From the NCBI GenBank assembly GCA_963812245.1, contig CAWEUK010000002.1, forward strand, positions 1,240,001 to 1,304,000: a stretch of DNA of 64,000 nt. The letters are read 5' to 3'. The position numbers were made by a program, and so were the translations under genes. The stretch comes from Salsipaludibacter sp963812245 (GTDB lineage: Bacteria; Actinomycetota; Nitriliruptoria; Nitriliruptorales; Nitriliruptoraceae). Below the pieces are notes generated by a model. The model saw nothing but the letters and a program-made list of their open reading frames with translations. It was not told the DNA's origin and ran no database searches. Positions 37,325 through 46,786 of this stretch are shown one piece after another (position 1 is the stretch's first letter; the number at the start of each line of letters is the position of its first letter).

Positions 37325-38494
37325 TCAGCGTGGGGCCGACGGCGGCGGGGCAGTTGCTGCCAGGGCGGCCGCGAGGTCGCGCCAGACGTCCTCGGCATCC
37401 TCACACCCCACGCTCAGGCGCAACAACGACGGGGGAATGTCCTCCTGGCCGGGCAGACCACCGCGACGCTCCATCGAGGTCTCGACCCCACCGAGACTGG
37501 TGGCGTGACGCACCAGCCTCGTGGCCGCGCAGAGGGCATCGGCGCGGGCCGCACCACCGGTGACCTCGAACGACAGGATCGCGCCGAACCCGTCCATCGT
37601 GGCAGCGGCGAGGTCATGGCCGGGATGGGCGGGCAGGCCCGGCCAGCGCACCCGATCGACGTCGGCATGTGCCGCCAGTCGGGTTGCCAGCACGCGTGTC
37701 GTTGCCTGGGCTGCCGCCAGTCGCAGCGCGAGGGTGCGAATGCCGCGCAGCGCCAGGAACATTTCGAGCGTGCCCGGCGTGGCACCTGCCAGTGTTCGCG
37801 CCGTCCGCAGCCGTTCGAGCAGGGCAGGATCGGCAGTTGCCGCCACCCCCGCCAGCAGGTCGGAGTGACCGCCCAGGAACTTCGTGGCCGAGTGCACCAC
37901 GACGTCGGCCCCCAAGGTGAGCGGGCGTTGGTTCAGCGGGGTGGCGAACGTGTTGTCGACCGCGACCAGGCAGTCGTGAGGCCGTCGTGCGGCACAGATC
38001 GCGGGCACGTCGGCGACGGCCAGGAGCGGATTGGAGGGTGACTCGAGCCACACGAGCGCGGCGTCGGCACACGCGTCGATCCACCGGTCGGTGGCATCGG
38101 TGGGGATGCGCACGACCCGCCACGAGCCCCGGGCTTCGCCCCGGTCGGCCAGCATGGCCACTCCCTGGTAGCAGTCGTCGGGGATGGCCACCGTGGCACC
38201 GGCGGGCACCTGGTCGAAGGTCGCGGCCACGGCCGCCATGCCAGAGGCGAACGCCACGGCCCGCCCGTGCTCGAGGCCCCCGACCACTTCCTCGAACGCC
38301 TCCCACCCGGTGGTGGCGTCGGCCCGGGCGTAGAGTCGGTCGGTGCCGTGTTCGAACGTGGAGGCCGGCACCATGGCCGGGTTGCTGGGAAGGCCGGCCC
38401 CGTGTGGGCGGCCCGCGGCGATGACCCAGGAGCCGGGGGAGAGGTCGGAGCCGTCGTCGGACCCGAGGCGGGGAGTGGGCGCATCAGGTGGCAT
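37325..38494 (-). CDS. Cystathionine gamma-synthase/lyase-type PLP enzyme
   Basis: 389 aa of the Cys/Met metabolism PLP family. PLP lysine in HSATKFLGGHSD, cofactor region FASGMAAVAA, and VDNTFATPLNQRP with the Asp that contacts the pyridine nitrogen; the end SLGGVETSMERR is typical. It could catalyse gamma-replacement (synthase) or gamma-elimination (lyase); sequence by eye does not separate them. The putative TACGCT -10 at 38552-38557 overlaps the divergent promoter of the methyltransferase gene. Confidence 0.88.
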   Translation of the reverse strand: MPPDAPTPRLGSDDGSDLSPGSWVIAAGRPHGAGLPSNPAMVPASTFEHGTDRLYARADATTGWEAFEEVVGGLEHGRAVAFASGMAAVAATFDQVPAGATVAIPDDCYQGVAMLADRGEARGSWRVVRIPTDATDRWIDACADAALVWLESPSNPLLAVADVPAICAARRPHDCLVAVDNTFATPLNQRPLTLGADVVVHSATKFLGGHSDLLAGVAATADPALLERLRTARTLAGATPGTLEMFLALRGIRTLALRLAAAQATTRVLATRLAAHADVDRVRWPGLPAHPGHDLAAATMDGFGAILSFEVTGGAARADALCAATRLVRHATSLGGVETSMERRGGLPGQEDIPPSLLRLSVGCEDAEDVWRDLAAALAATAPPPSAPR

Positions 38495-38551
38495 TGGCGT
38501 TCCGGCGGCGTCGACGGGGACGGGCCCTTCCGGTGGGCCCGGTGGTCGCGA

Positions 38552-38561
38552 AGCGTAGGGT
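38552..38561. promoter_or_regulatory. Overlapping divergent -10 elements
   Basis: Minus-strand TACGCT (38552-38557, for the PLP enzyme) overlaps plus-strand TAGGGT (38556-38561, for the methyltransferase) by two bases, so the two promoters would exclude each other. Confidence 0.35.
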
Positions 38562-38619
38562 GTCGTCCACCCCCGGGTGCATTGCCGGGATCGGTTGGCT
38601 CGAGCTCGGAAGGTCCTTC

Positions 38620-39474
38620 ATGTCCACCAGCGGGGACGTGTCGCACGATCCGGGTGCCGTGCGTGCCACCCACGAGTGGGTGCAGTGCGCCGACGTCCAG
38701 TGTCGGCTGCGGTTCCCGTTGCCCCGGGACCACGGGCAGCCTCGTCGGTGCCCGCGCTGCCAGGGCTCGCTCGCGGGGCCGAACTCGGCCCGCCACCCCG
38801 GTACCGACCCGGTGCACCACGCCGGTGCCGGCCCGACACGGCACACCAGCGCGGCCCCGACGCGCCACACCGGAGCGGACCCGAAACGCCACACCGGGGC
38901 GGCCGCGACGCGCCACACCGGGGCCGGCCCGACGGCCATCGGTGCGTCAGCCGGATCCGCCCGCGAACCCCACGACCAGGCGGCACCGACGGTCGAGGTC
39001 GTGGCGCTGCTGGACAACATCCGCAGTGCCCGCAACGTCGGCGCCATGCTGCGCACGTCCGACGCCATGGGCATCGGCCACCTCCACCTCGCCGGCTTCA
39101 CGTCGCCGGGGGACCATCCCGGGGTCGCCAAGACCGCCCTGGGCGCCCAGGACACCGTCGCGTGGAGCAGCCACCCCGACGGCGCGGCGCATGCACGACG
39201 GTTGCAGGTTGACGGCTGGGAGGTCTGGGCCCTGGAGGAAGGTGCCGGCGGTCAGTCGCTCACCGCCGCGTGTGCGAGTCTGGCTGGCAGGTCGGCCCGC
39301 ATCGTCGTCGTCGTGGGCCACGAGGTTGCAGGGATCGATCCCGCCATCCTGGCCATGGCCGATCGACGAGTCGCGATCCCGATGCGGGGCACCAAGCGCA
39401 GCCTCAACGTCGCCACGGCCTTCGGCATCGCCGCGTACTCGGTCACCACGCCGCCATCCGACCGGACCGCGTGA
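38620..39474 (+). CDS. TrmH/SpoU-family RNA 2'-O-methyltransferase with repeat linker
   Basis: 284 aa from ATG 38620. The N-terminus (about 15-50) has three well-spaced Cys pairs (CADVQC, RCPRC) like a zinc ribbon. A linker of about 45 residues follows, made of roughly ten-residue repeats of the type RHTGADPK. The SPOUT domain (about 125-284) has NIRSARNVGAMLRTSD, VVVGHEVAGI and MRGTKRSLNVATAFGIA, the knotted SAM site. Likely methylates tRNA or rRNA; target unknown. The repeat region is also repetitive at DNA level (about 38805-38930) and should vary between strains. Confidence 0.87.
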   Translation: MSTSGDVSHDPGAVRATHEWVQCADVQCRLRFPLPRDHGQPRRCPRCQGSLAGPNSARHPGTDPVHHAGAGPTRHTSAAPTRHTGADPKRHTGAAATRHTGAGPTAIGASAGSAREPHDQAAPTVEVVALLDNIRSARNVGAMLRTSDAMGIGHLHLAGFTSPGDHPGVAKTALGAQDTVAWSSHPDGAAHARRLQVDGWEVWALEEGAGGQSLTAACASLAGRSARIVVVVGHEVAGIDPAILAMADRRVAIPMRGTKRSLNVATAFGIAAYSVTTPPSDRTA

Positions 39475-39533
39475 CGGCCGCTGGCCTGCCCCGACGACCA
39501 CGGCGACGGTCATCGGCACTGGTGGGTGGGCAA

Positions 39534-39539
39534 TACCGT
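39534..39539 (+). promoter_or_regulatory. Putative -10 element TACCGT
   Basis: TACCGT lies 74 bases upstream of the SDR gene start. Confidence 0.25.
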
Positions 39540-39613
39540 GGCGGTGCGACCATGCATCGTCTGGTGCCCACCGTCAGGCGTCCATCCTCCATCCACCGAA
39601 GAACGGTTGCTCC

Positions 39614-40594
39614 GTGCCCATCGAAGACGTAGTCGACGGCCTCATGGAGGCCACGGTCATTCCCAGTTTCAGCCGGATCGGGCCACTGGTCCGTGGGCCG
39701 TTGTTCGACTGGCAACCGCCCACGGCCGACCTGACGGATGCGGTCGTGGTCGTGACGGGCTCGTCGACCGGCATTGGTCGTGAGGTTGCCACCGAGTTGG
39801 CCGCGCTGGGCGCCACCGTGTGGGTGACCAGTCGTTCCCAGGACCGGGCGGAGGCTGCGGCCATCGAAATCGGTGACGCAGCCGGCGCCGGTGCCACGAT
39901 CGCGCACGCCGTCGACATGGGTGAACTGGACCAGGTTCGTGCCTTCGCGGCGCGTGTGCGGGCGGAGTCGGGCCACGTCGACGTGCTCATCCACAACGCC
40001 GGCGCCCTGACCGAGGAGCGGTTCACCACGTCTGCGGGCATCGAGGCCACGGTTGCCGCCCACCTGGTCGGGCCGTACCTGTTGACACGGGAACTGGCGG
40101 ACGCACTGGCCCCCGACGCACGAGTCCTGTTCATGTCATCGGGTGGGATGTACACCCAGGGACTGACCCTGCAGGGACTGGAGATGGCACCGGACACCTA
40201 TCGCGGGGCCGTGGCCTATGCCCGCGCCAAGCGCGCCCAGGTCGTGTTGGCGGAACTGCTGGCCCAGGAGTGGTCCGGTCGTGTCGTGGTCCATGCCACG
40301 CACCCGGGCTGGGCGGCGACCGACGGCGTGAGCGCGGGCCTGCCCGTGTTCGACAAGGTCATGGGGCCCCTGCTGCGGTCACCCGCGGAGGCCGCCGACA
40401 CCATGGTGTGGCTGGCCACCGCGGACGAGCCCGGTCGCACCTCCGGTGACTTCTGGCACGATCGCGAGCGGCGCAGCACGCACCGGTTGCCCTCGACCCG
40501 GACGGATCCGTCGCGGCGGGCGGCACTGATCCCGTGGCTGGACACGCGCATCGCCGAGGCCGACGCCGTCGCCGCAACGAGCGCCTCGGCGTGA
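39614..40594 (+). CDS. Short-chain dehydrogenase/reductase
   Basis: 326 aa. A start at GTG 39614 keeps the conserved leader seen in related long SDRs (PSFSRIGPLVRGPLFDW). Nucleotide-binding motif TGSSTGIG at about 54-61, NAG motif IHNAGAL, catalytic Ser in FMSSGGMY and YxxxK as YARAK. The family resembles dehydrogenase/reductase 12-like SDRs; NADP is likely because a basic residue (SRSQDRAE) follows beta-2. Substrate unknown. Ends six bases before the convergent ppk stop. Confidence 0.85.
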   Translation: MPIEDVVDGLMEATVIPSFSRIGPLVRGPLFDWQPPTADLTDAVVVVTGSSTGIGREVATELAALGATVWVTSRSQDRAEAAAIEIGDAAGAGATIAHAVDMGELDQVRAFAARVRAESGHVDVLIHNAGALTEERFTTSAGIEATVAAHLVGPYLLTRELADALAPDARVLFMSSGGMYTQGLTLQGLEMAPDTYRGAVAYARAKRAQVVLAELLAQEWSGRVVVHATHPGWAATDGVSAGLPVFDKVMGPLLRSPAEAADTMVWLATADEPGRTSGDFWHDRERRSTHRLPSTRTDPSRRAALIPWLDTRIAEADAVAATSASA

Positions 40595-40599
40595 CGCCG

Positions 40600-42726
40600 T
40601 CAGCGGCGGCTGCGGGCGATGGCTGCCGACGCCTGTTCCAACTGCACGTTGCGGTCGCCGGGCACCTTTGACCAGCGGCCATCGGCGTGCAGTTCCCACG
40701 ACAACGCCTCGTCGGCCAGCAACTGGTCGATGATGGTGTCCAGTTGGGTGCGCAGGTCGGCCTGGTCGACGGGGGTCACGGCCTCGACCCGGTTGTCGAG
40801 GTTCCTCGACATCAGGTCGGCGGACCCGATCAGGTAGCCGCCGGGTTCCGGATCCTCGCCGAAGCGGTAGATGCGCGAGTGTTCGAGGAACGGCCCGACC
40901 ACCGACTTCACCCGAATGTTCTCGGACAGCCCGGGGATCCCGGGCCGCAGTGCGCACGTGGTCCGCAGCACCAGGTCGATCGAGGCACCCGCATTGCTGG
41001 CCGCGTACAGCGCATCGATGATCTCGTGGTGGGCGAGGTGGTTGGCCTTCATGAAGATGCGTCCGCCGGGATGGGACTGGGACTCGATGAGTTCGAGCAA
41101 CCGCGGTCGCAAGGTGGTCGGGGCGATCAACAACTTCTTGGGTCGCAGGTTGCGACTGTGGCCCGTGAGCATGTTGAACAACTGGCCGAGGTCGGCCGTC
41201 AGCACCTCGTCGGCGGTGAACAGGCCGATGTCCTCGTAGAAGCGGGCGGTCTTGGGGTTGTAGTTGCCGGTGGCGATGTGGCCGTAGCGGCGGATGCGAC
41301 CGTCCTCGTCCTCGCGAACCACGAGCGCGGTCTTGGTGTGGGTCTTGAGTTCGACGAAGCCGTAGACGACGTGGACGCCGGCCTCCTCGAGCTTGCGAGC
41401 CCACCCGATGTTGGCCTCCTCGTCGAACCTCGCCTTCAGCTCGACCAGCACGACCGCCTGCTTGCCCTCCGCGGCTGCCCGGATCATGGCGTGCACCACG
41501 GGGGAGTCACCCGAGGTGCGGTACAGGGTCTGCTTGATGGCCAGGACGCGTGGGTCGGCCACGGCCGACTCGATGAACTTCTGGGTCGAGGTGGCGAACG
41601 ACTCGTAGGGGTGGTGCACGAGCAGGTCACGGTCGCGCAGGGTGGCGAAGATGTCGTTGGTGCCCCGGAAGGCTGCGAGGTCGAGGGGTCGCCAGCCCGG
41701 CCGCTTGAGGGTGGGGCGATCGAGGTCGTAGAGCTCGCCGACCGCGCCCAGGTCCAGGGGGCCCGAACTCACGACCACCTCGTCGTCGTCGAGGTCGAGC
41801 TGGTCCTGGAGCATCGTGCGGACGTCCAGCGGCATGTCGCTGGCCACCTCGAGGCGCACGGCGCGACCGAAGCGTCGCTCCTTGATCTCGCTGACGATCG
41901 TCTCCATCAGGTCTTCGACATCCACGCCACCCACGGCGTAGCCCGCGTTGCGGGTCACCCGGAACAGGTGCCAGTCGATCACCGTGCGCCCGGGGAACAA
42001 TCGCTCGATGTGGGCGCCCACCACCTCCTCGATCCTGATGACCGACGTGCGGGTGCCGTCGTCGGCGATCACCAGATAGCGGTCCAGCAGCGGTGGCACC
42101 TTCACCCGGGCGAACTTGGGACCGCCATCGGCAGGGTCCAGCCGCACGCCCAGTGACAGGCTCAGGTCGGAGATGAACGGGAACGGATGGGCGGGGCCGA
42201 CCGCCAGGGGTGTGAGCACCGGGAAGATGCGCTCGTCGAAGACCTCGGCCAGTCGCGTTCGTTGTTCCTCGTCCAGGTCGTCCCAGTCGGTGACCTCGAT
42301 CCCTGCCTCGTCAAGGCTGGGTCGCAACTCGTCGACCCACAGGCGACGTTGCTCGCCGGCCAGTTCGCGAAAACGTGCCTGGAGTCGTTGGATCTCGCGG
42401 TCATGGGCGTGCATGCCTCGCGACAGCGGCAGCCCGCTGGCATCGGCCTTGTCCTTGAGCCCGGCCACCCGCACGCGGAAGAACTCGTCGGTCAGCGTGG
42501 TGAAGAAGGCCAGGAATCGCACCCGCTCGAGCAACGGCTGGGTCGGGTCGGCCGCCCCGGCCAGCACTCGCGCGTGGTACTCCAACTCCGACGTCTGCCG
42601 TGCGAAGTATCGACGTGGGTCTCCCGGTGGCGGCACGTCGTCGGGCACCGGCACTTTCGGCGCCGCCTCCATTGCCAGCGGATTGGGAACGCCTGCCTGC
42701 GGCGTGTCGAGCACGGGAGTGTCCAT
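40600..42726 (-). CDS. ppk: Polyphosphate kinase 1
   Basis: 708 aa, normal for PPK1. Transfers ATP gamma-phosphate to polyphosphate through a phosphohistidine, visible as YGHIATGNYNPKTARFYEDIG. Other signatures: SLGVRLDPADG, LVELKARFDEEANIGWA, HHPYESFATSTQKFIESA and MSRNLDNRVE. N-terminal segment of about 50 residues is variable. ATG 42726 is used although its ribosome site is weak. The LLM oxidoreductase gene 83 bases upstream may share the transcript. Confidence 0.93.
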   Translation of the reverse strand: MDTPVLDTPQAGVPNPLAMEAAPKVPVPDDVPPPGDPRRYFARQTSELEYHARVLAGAADPTQPLLERVRFLAFFTTLTDEFFRVRVAGLKDKADASGLPLSRGMHAHDREIQRLQARFRELAGEQRRLWVDELRPSLDEAGIEVTDWDDLDEEQRTRLAEVFDERIFPVLTPLAVGPAHPFPFISDLSLSLGVRLDPADGGPKFARVKVPPLLDRYLVIADDGTRTSVIRIEEVVGAHIERLFPGRTVIDWHLFRVTRNAGYAVGGVDVEDLMETIVSEIKERRFGRAVRLEVASDMPLDVRTMLQDQLDLDDDEVVVSSGPLDLGAVGELYDLDRPTLKRPGWRPLDLAAFRGTNDIFATLRDRDLLVHHPYESFATSTQKFIESAVADPRVLAIKQTLYRTSGDSPVVHAMIRAAAEGKQAVVLVELKARFDEEANIGWARKLEEAGVHVVYGFVELKTHTKTALVVREDEDGRIRRYGHIATGNYNPKTARFYEDIGLFTADEVLTADLGQLFNMLTGHSRNLRPKKLLIAPTTLRPRLLELIESQSHPGGRIFMKANHLAHHEIIDALYAASNAGASIDLVLRTTCALRPGIPGLSENIRVKSVVGPFLEHSRIYRFGEDPEPGGYLIGSADLMSRNLDNRVEAVTPVDQADLRTQLDTIIDQLLADEALSWELHADGRWSKVPGDRNVQLEQASAAIARSRR

Positions 42727-42809
42727 GGCGGTCTCGTGACGAGTGGGAGGGGACAGTCGGTGGTGTGATGGTGGCACGTCGCGGCCCGCCCTGCACGACG
42801 CGGGCGTGG

Positions 42810-43655
42810 TCAGCCCGCGGAAGCTGCCGGCCCGTCCGCGATCACGTCCATGACCTCCCGCGCGCTGACATGCCACGGGTCGAACGTGGTGAGCACCCAG
42901 GTGGCACCGGCGGCCGCCCACGGTGCCGGGTCGGCACCCGGTGCCAGGTTGACCACGACGTCGAAGCCGTCGAGGTCACCACGTTGCTCCCCGATTGCGG
43001 CCACACCCTCGCTGACTGCATCCGGACCCGGCAGGTCGATCGGGAACCAGCCGTCCCATGCGGCGGCACGGGTGATGGGTGCCCGGTTGGGCCACCGGCC
43101 GGCGACCCACACCGGCGGCCGTGGGCGCTGGTGCGGCACGGGCTGGAAGTCGACGTCGTCGGCGGGCGCGTGCTCGCGGTCGCTGGTCACCGGCCCACCG
43201 CGCCACAGCTCGTCGAGCAGCGCCAGCCGCTGGTCGAGCATCGCGGCGCGGCGACGTGGCTCGGGCTCGTCGCCGAACGCGGAGAACTCGCCGTAGCCGT
43301 CGCCGCCCAGCCCGACGCCCAGGACCAGTCGTCCCCGTGACAGCACGTCGATGCTGGTCGTCTGCCGGGCCAGCACCTGGGTCCGCCGGCGCGCCAGCGG
43401 TGTCACCATCGGGCCAAGGGCAACCGTCGAGGTGGCCGCGGCGATGGCTGCAAGCGTGACCCACGGGTCGGCGACCGGCACGTCGGCGCGTCCATGTGGC
43501 TCCGGGCCGGCGGGGTCTCGTCGATACAGGACGTGGTCCCAGACGAACACGCCGTCGTGGCCGGCCTCCTCGGCCGCCACCGCCACCTCGGCCACCACGT
43601 TCGGGTCTGCCAGGGGGCCGAAGATCGGCAGGGTCAGGCCGTGGCGCAGTGCCAT
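42810..43655 (-). CDS. LLM-class flavin-dependent oxidoreductase
   Basis: 281 aa luciferase-like TIM barrel expected to bind FMN or F420. Features: LTLPIFGPLADPNVVAEVA, AGHDGVFVWDHV, LGPMVTPLARRRTQVLARQTTS and RLVLGVGLGGD. Start ATG 43655 is the family start; an in-frame extension further upstream lacks homology. Substrate unknown. Possibly cotranscribed with ppk. Confidence 0.85.
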   Translation of the reverse strand: MALRHGLTLPIFGPLADPNVVAEVAVAAEEAGHDGVFVWDHVLYRRDPAGPEPHGRADVPVADPWVTLAAIAAATSTVALGPMVTPLARRRTQVLARQTTSIDVLSRGRLVLGVGLGGDGYGEFSAFGDEPEPRRRAAMLDQRLALLDELWRGGPVTSDREHAPADDVDFQPVPHQRPRPPVWVAGRWPNRAPITRAAAWDGWFPIDLPGPDAVSEGVAAIGEQRGDLDGFDVVVNLAPGADPAPWAAAGATWVLTTFDPWHVSAREVMDVIADGPAASAG

Positions 43656-43789
43656 CGCGCGATCCGAGCTGTCGAGGGTGCACGGGTGGAGTCGAGGGTG
43701 CCCAGGTGTAGCGGAAGTTGGGCTGGCGGGCGCCGCGGCAGCTGTGCCCCGCCCGGTCCCGGACTCGCCGAGGGTCCCGGACATGCGAG

Positions 43790-43817
43790 CGGGGCCCCGC
43801 CAAGTGGCGGGGCCCCG
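43790..43817 (-). terminator. 12-bp hairpin downstream of the livK-type gene
   Basis: CGGGGCCCCGCC (43790-43801) and GGCGGGGCCCCG (43806-43817) form a perfect stem with a four-base loop, 21 bases past the binding-protein stop codon. No clear T-run. Confidence 0.65.
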
Positions 43818-43837
43818 TCGGTGGTGCGTGCGTCGAC

Positions 43838-45184
43838 TCAGTTCATGGAGGCGAACTGGAACTCGGTGAGCGAGTCGTCGATCTGGTTGTCGTCGCCGTA
43901 CTGCAGGATGGCGAAGCTGGCCTCGGTCGGCTCTCCGGCGTCGGAGAACTCGTAGGGGCCACCCACACCGTCATAGTCGATGTCGGTGCCGGCTTCGATC
44001 AACTCGAGGCAACCAGCGATGTCGGTGCACTTCTCACCTTCGCGGGTCACGCCGTTGATCTCGGCTGCGACTGCGACCGGGTCATCGGTGCCGGCAACGG
44101 CTGCTGCCAGGGCGGTGATGACGATCGCGTCGTAGGTCTCGGCGGAGTAGCTGAAGTCGACCAGTTCGGGGTCGACCTCGAGCAGGCGCTCACGGAACTC
44201 GTCGGCGAAGTCGGCCGCCGGGAGGGTGCCACGGACGCCGGCGAGCACGCCGGGTGCGTCGTCGAAGTTCTCACCCATCGAGTTGCCGACGTTGCCGTCG
44301 GTGAACCAGAACGGCACGACCTGCGGGCCGAGCTGCTGCTCGATCATGCCCTTGACGATCTGCTCGGTCTCGGCGAAGCCGATGACCAGGACCGCGTCGG
44401 GGTTGGCCTGCACGGCCTGCTGGACCTCGGCTGCGAACTCGGTCGCGGACGGGTCGTAGGTGATGGCGGTGACGGTTGCGCCAGCCTCTTCCAGCGGGCC
44501 CAGCGTGAAGTCACGCAGTCCCTCGCCGTAGGAGTCCTGACGGGCAAGGATGACGACGTTGGACGCACCATCGGCCAGCAGGTTCTCGGCCAGGATGCGA
44601 CCCTGCAGGACGTCGGACGGCGCGGTGCGGAAGTACAGCCCGTTGTCGTCGTAGTCGGTGAAGGTCGGCGAGGTGTTGGCCGGCGAGAAGTGGATGACGT
44701 TGGCGCCGGTGATCTTGTCGATCACGGTCAGCGACACACCCGAGGAGGCGGCGCCGATGATGGCGTCGGTCCCGGCCGCGAGGTGCTCGTCCACAGTCTG
44801 GTTGGCGATGTCGGTGTTGGTGTCACCCGAGTCACCCTGGGTCAACGTGACGTCGGCCTCGAGGATGCCACCGGCCTCGTTGAGCTCGTTGACGGCCAGC
44901 TGTGCGGCCGCGAACTCCGGGGGTCCGAGGAAGGCGAGGTCACCGGTCTCGGGCAGCAGGGTCCCGATGTGGAGCTCGCCGTCGGCGGATGCGGACGCTT
45001 CGCCGGATTCGGTCTCGGAAGCCATCTCCGATTCCATGTCCGATTCCATCTCGGATGCCTCGGAGGACACCTCGGATGCCTCATCGGTCGCGGCGTCGTC
45101 TCCGTCATCTCCGCCACAGGCGGAGAGGATGAGTGCGGCAGTGCCGAGAATGGCAACAGCGCGCATGCGTGAGTTCCTGTGCAT
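43838..45184 (-). CDS. Branched-chain amino-acid ABC transporter, substrate-binding lipoprotein
   Basis: 448 aa. Lipobox ILSACG, then an acidic Ser/Glu/Met-rich linker (about 30-65), then a type I periplasmic-binding fold: LHIGTLLPETGDLAFLG, VTLTQGDSGDTNTDIANQTVDE, IGAASSGVSLTV and YFRTAPSDVLQGR. It captures amino acids or similar ligands for the livHMGF membrane complex encoded divergently. ATG 45184 has AAGGAAG upstream and a strong TATAAT promoter, so it can be expressed more highly than the membrane genes. Confidence 0.9.
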   Translation of the reverse strand: MHRNSRMRAVAILGTAALILSACGGDDGDDAATDEASEVSSEASEMESDMESEMASETESGEASASADGELHIGTLLPETGDLAFLGPPEFAAAQLAVNELNEAGGILEADVTLTQGDSGDTNTDIANQTVDEHLAAGTDAIIGAASSGVSLTVIDKITGANVIHFSPANTSPTFTDYDDNGLYFRTAPSDVLQGRILAENLLADGASNVVILARQDSYGEGLRDFTLGPLEEAGATVTAITYDPSATEFAAEVQQAVQANPDAVLVIGFAETEQIVKGMIEQQLGPQVVPFWFTDGNVGNSMGENFDDAPGVLAGVRGTLPAADFADEFRERLLEVDPELVDFSYSAETYDAIVITALAAAVAGTDDPVAVAAEINGVTREGEKCTDIAGCLELIEAGTDIDYDGVGGPYEFSDAGEPTEASFAILQYGDDNQIDDSLTEFQFASMN

Positions 45185-45230
45185 TGTCTTCCTTGTCGTC
45201 TCAGTCGCCAGGAATGGCGGACGGCTTCCT

Positions 45231-45259
45231 ATTATAGGGATAGTTGGATGCAGGTCCAG
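45231..45259 (-). promoter_or_regulatory. Promoter of the binding-protein gene
   Basis: A perfect TATAAT on the minus strand (45231-45236) lies 17 bases from CTGGAC (45254-45259) as a weak -35, and 46 bases upstream of the start. It is the only consensus -10 noticed in the window; the neighbouring bases are unusually AT-rich. Confidence 0.6.
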
Positions 45260-45406
45260 TCATCGAGATGTTGTTGCCCCCGCAAGCAGTCTTTCGGCCA
45301 CCCATCCCCCCGAATTCGTGATCTTTGCCGGTGTGCGCTCCGACAGGTGGTGCGGCAAACTGACGGAACGGACCGGCCAATGGCCAATCGGACAGGCTCG
45401 AGTCGC

Positions 45407-45412
45407 TAGTGT
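45407..45412 (+). promoter_or_regulatory. Putative -10 element TAGTGT for livHMGF
   Basis: TAGTGT lies 33 bases upstream of the livH ATG, which has GGAGGA as ribosome site. Confidence 0.35.
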
Positions 45413-45445
45413 GCTCCTCGGCCCGCAACGGATCCTGGGAGGAAC

Positions 45446-46783
45446 ATGGACGTGCATGAACGAAGAGGCTGGGTGGCCGGACGGTTGGGACGTGGCGTCC
45501 AGGCGCTCCTGGTACTGCTGCTGGCGGCCCTGGTCCTGACGGTCGCGTCGCCGGCCGGCGCCCAGGAGGAAGAGGAACCCGACGTTGGGTTCCGGGGCAC
45601 CATCACCAGCCCGCTCGAGGAAGGCGGCAGCGAACCCGTCGAAGGCGTGCTGATCACGGTCACGGATGCCGACGGCGCGGTGGCCGGCGAGGCCACCACG
45701 GATGCCGAGGGTGCCTGGGTCGTGGGTGTGGACGCGGCCGGCGTCTACACGGTGACCGTGGACCCTGCCAGCCTCCCCGAGGGGATATCGCTGCGGGATC
45801 CGGACACCACCAGTCGCGAGGTCACGGCGAATCCGGGTTCGGTCGGGTTCGTGTTGTTCCCGATGGGCGAGGCCGCTGCGGGCACCACTGCCGGAGGCAA
45901 TGACCTGCGCTTGGTGCTGCAGTTGTTCGTCGAAGGGCTCCAACTCGGCTTGCTCATCGCCATGATGGCCATCGGGTTGTCCCTGGTGTTCGGCACCACT
46001 GGCCTGGTCAACTTCGCGCACGGTGAGATCATCACGCTCGGCGCAGTGCTCGCATGGTTCTTCAACGTGACGCTGGGGCTGAACCTCCTGATCGCGGCGG
46101 TGATCTCGATCCTGGCCACAGCCATCGTGTCGGCGCTCATGGACCTGTGGATCTTCCGTCCCCTGCGTCGACGCGGCATCGGCCTGATCGCGCAGTTGGT
46201 GATCACGATCGGCATGTCGCTGTTCATGCGCTACCTGATCCTGGCGTTCTTCGGGGGCGACCCGCGGTCCTATGACGACTACGCCATCCAGCGTGGGGCG
46301 CAGTACGGGCCGATCGTGTTGTCGGCCAAGGCCATCTGGACGATGATCATCTCGATCGTCATCCTGGTCGCCGTCGGCGTGATGTTGCAGCGCACGAGGT
46401 TGGGGCGTGCCATGCGGGCCGTGTCCGACAACGTCGACCTGGCCGAGTCGTCGGGCATCGACGTCCAGCGCGTCATCCTGTACGTCTGGGCGATCGGTGG
46501 TGGCCTGGCCGCCCTCGGCGGCATCCTGTGGGGGGTCAACGAGTCGGTCAGTTGGATCATGGGCTTCCGACTGCTGTTGCCGATCTTCGCCGGGATGATC
46601 CTGGGTGGCATCGGCACTGCCTACGGCGCGCTCGTGGGCAGCCTGGTCGTGGGGATCTTCATCCAGATGTCGACCCTGGTCATTCCGTCGGAGCTCAAGA
46701 ACGCCGGGGCGATGATCATCCTGATCCTCATCCTGGTGTTCCGACCACAGGGCATCATGGGCCGCAGCGAACGGATTGGTTGA
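45446..46783 (+). CDS. livH: Branched-chain amino-acid permease LivH with an extracytoplasmic beta domain
   Basis: 445 aa; ordinary LivH is near 290-300. Residues 1-40 form a signal peptide (LLVLLLAALVLTVASPAGAQ). Residues about 45-130 form a carboxypeptidase-regulatory or SdrD-like beta domain (FRGTITSPLEEG, VEGVLITVTDADG, GVYTVTVDPASLPEG). The LivH permease (about 145-445) follows: GLLIAMMAIGLSLVFGTTGLVNFAHGE-type start, MRAVSDNVDLAESSGID cytoplasmic coupling loop, and FRPQGIMG end. The extra domain would sit outside the membrane and may contact the binding protein. First gene of the operon. Confidence 0.9.
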   Translation: MDVHERRGWVAGRLGRGVQALLVLLLAALVLTVASPAGAQEEEEPDVGFRGTITSPLEEGGSEPVEGVLITVTDADGAVAGEATTDAEGAWVVGVDAAGVYTVTVDPASLPEGISLRDPDTTSREVTANPGSVGFVLFPMGEAAAGTTAGGNDLRLVLQLFVEGLQLGLLIAMMAIGLSLVFGTTGLVNFAHGEIITLGAVLAWFFNVTLGLNLLIAAVISILATAIVSALMDLWIFRPLRRRGIGLIAQLVITIGMSLFMRYLILAFFGGDPRSYDDYAIQRGAQYGPIVLSAKAIWTMIISIVILVAVGVMLQRTRLGRAMRAVSDNVDLAESSGIDVQRVILYVWAIGGGLAALGGILWGVNESVSWIMGFRLLLPIFAGMILGGIGTAYGALVGSLVVGIFIQMSTLVIPSELKNAGAMIILILILVFRPQGIMGRSERIG

Positions 46784-46786
46784 ACA

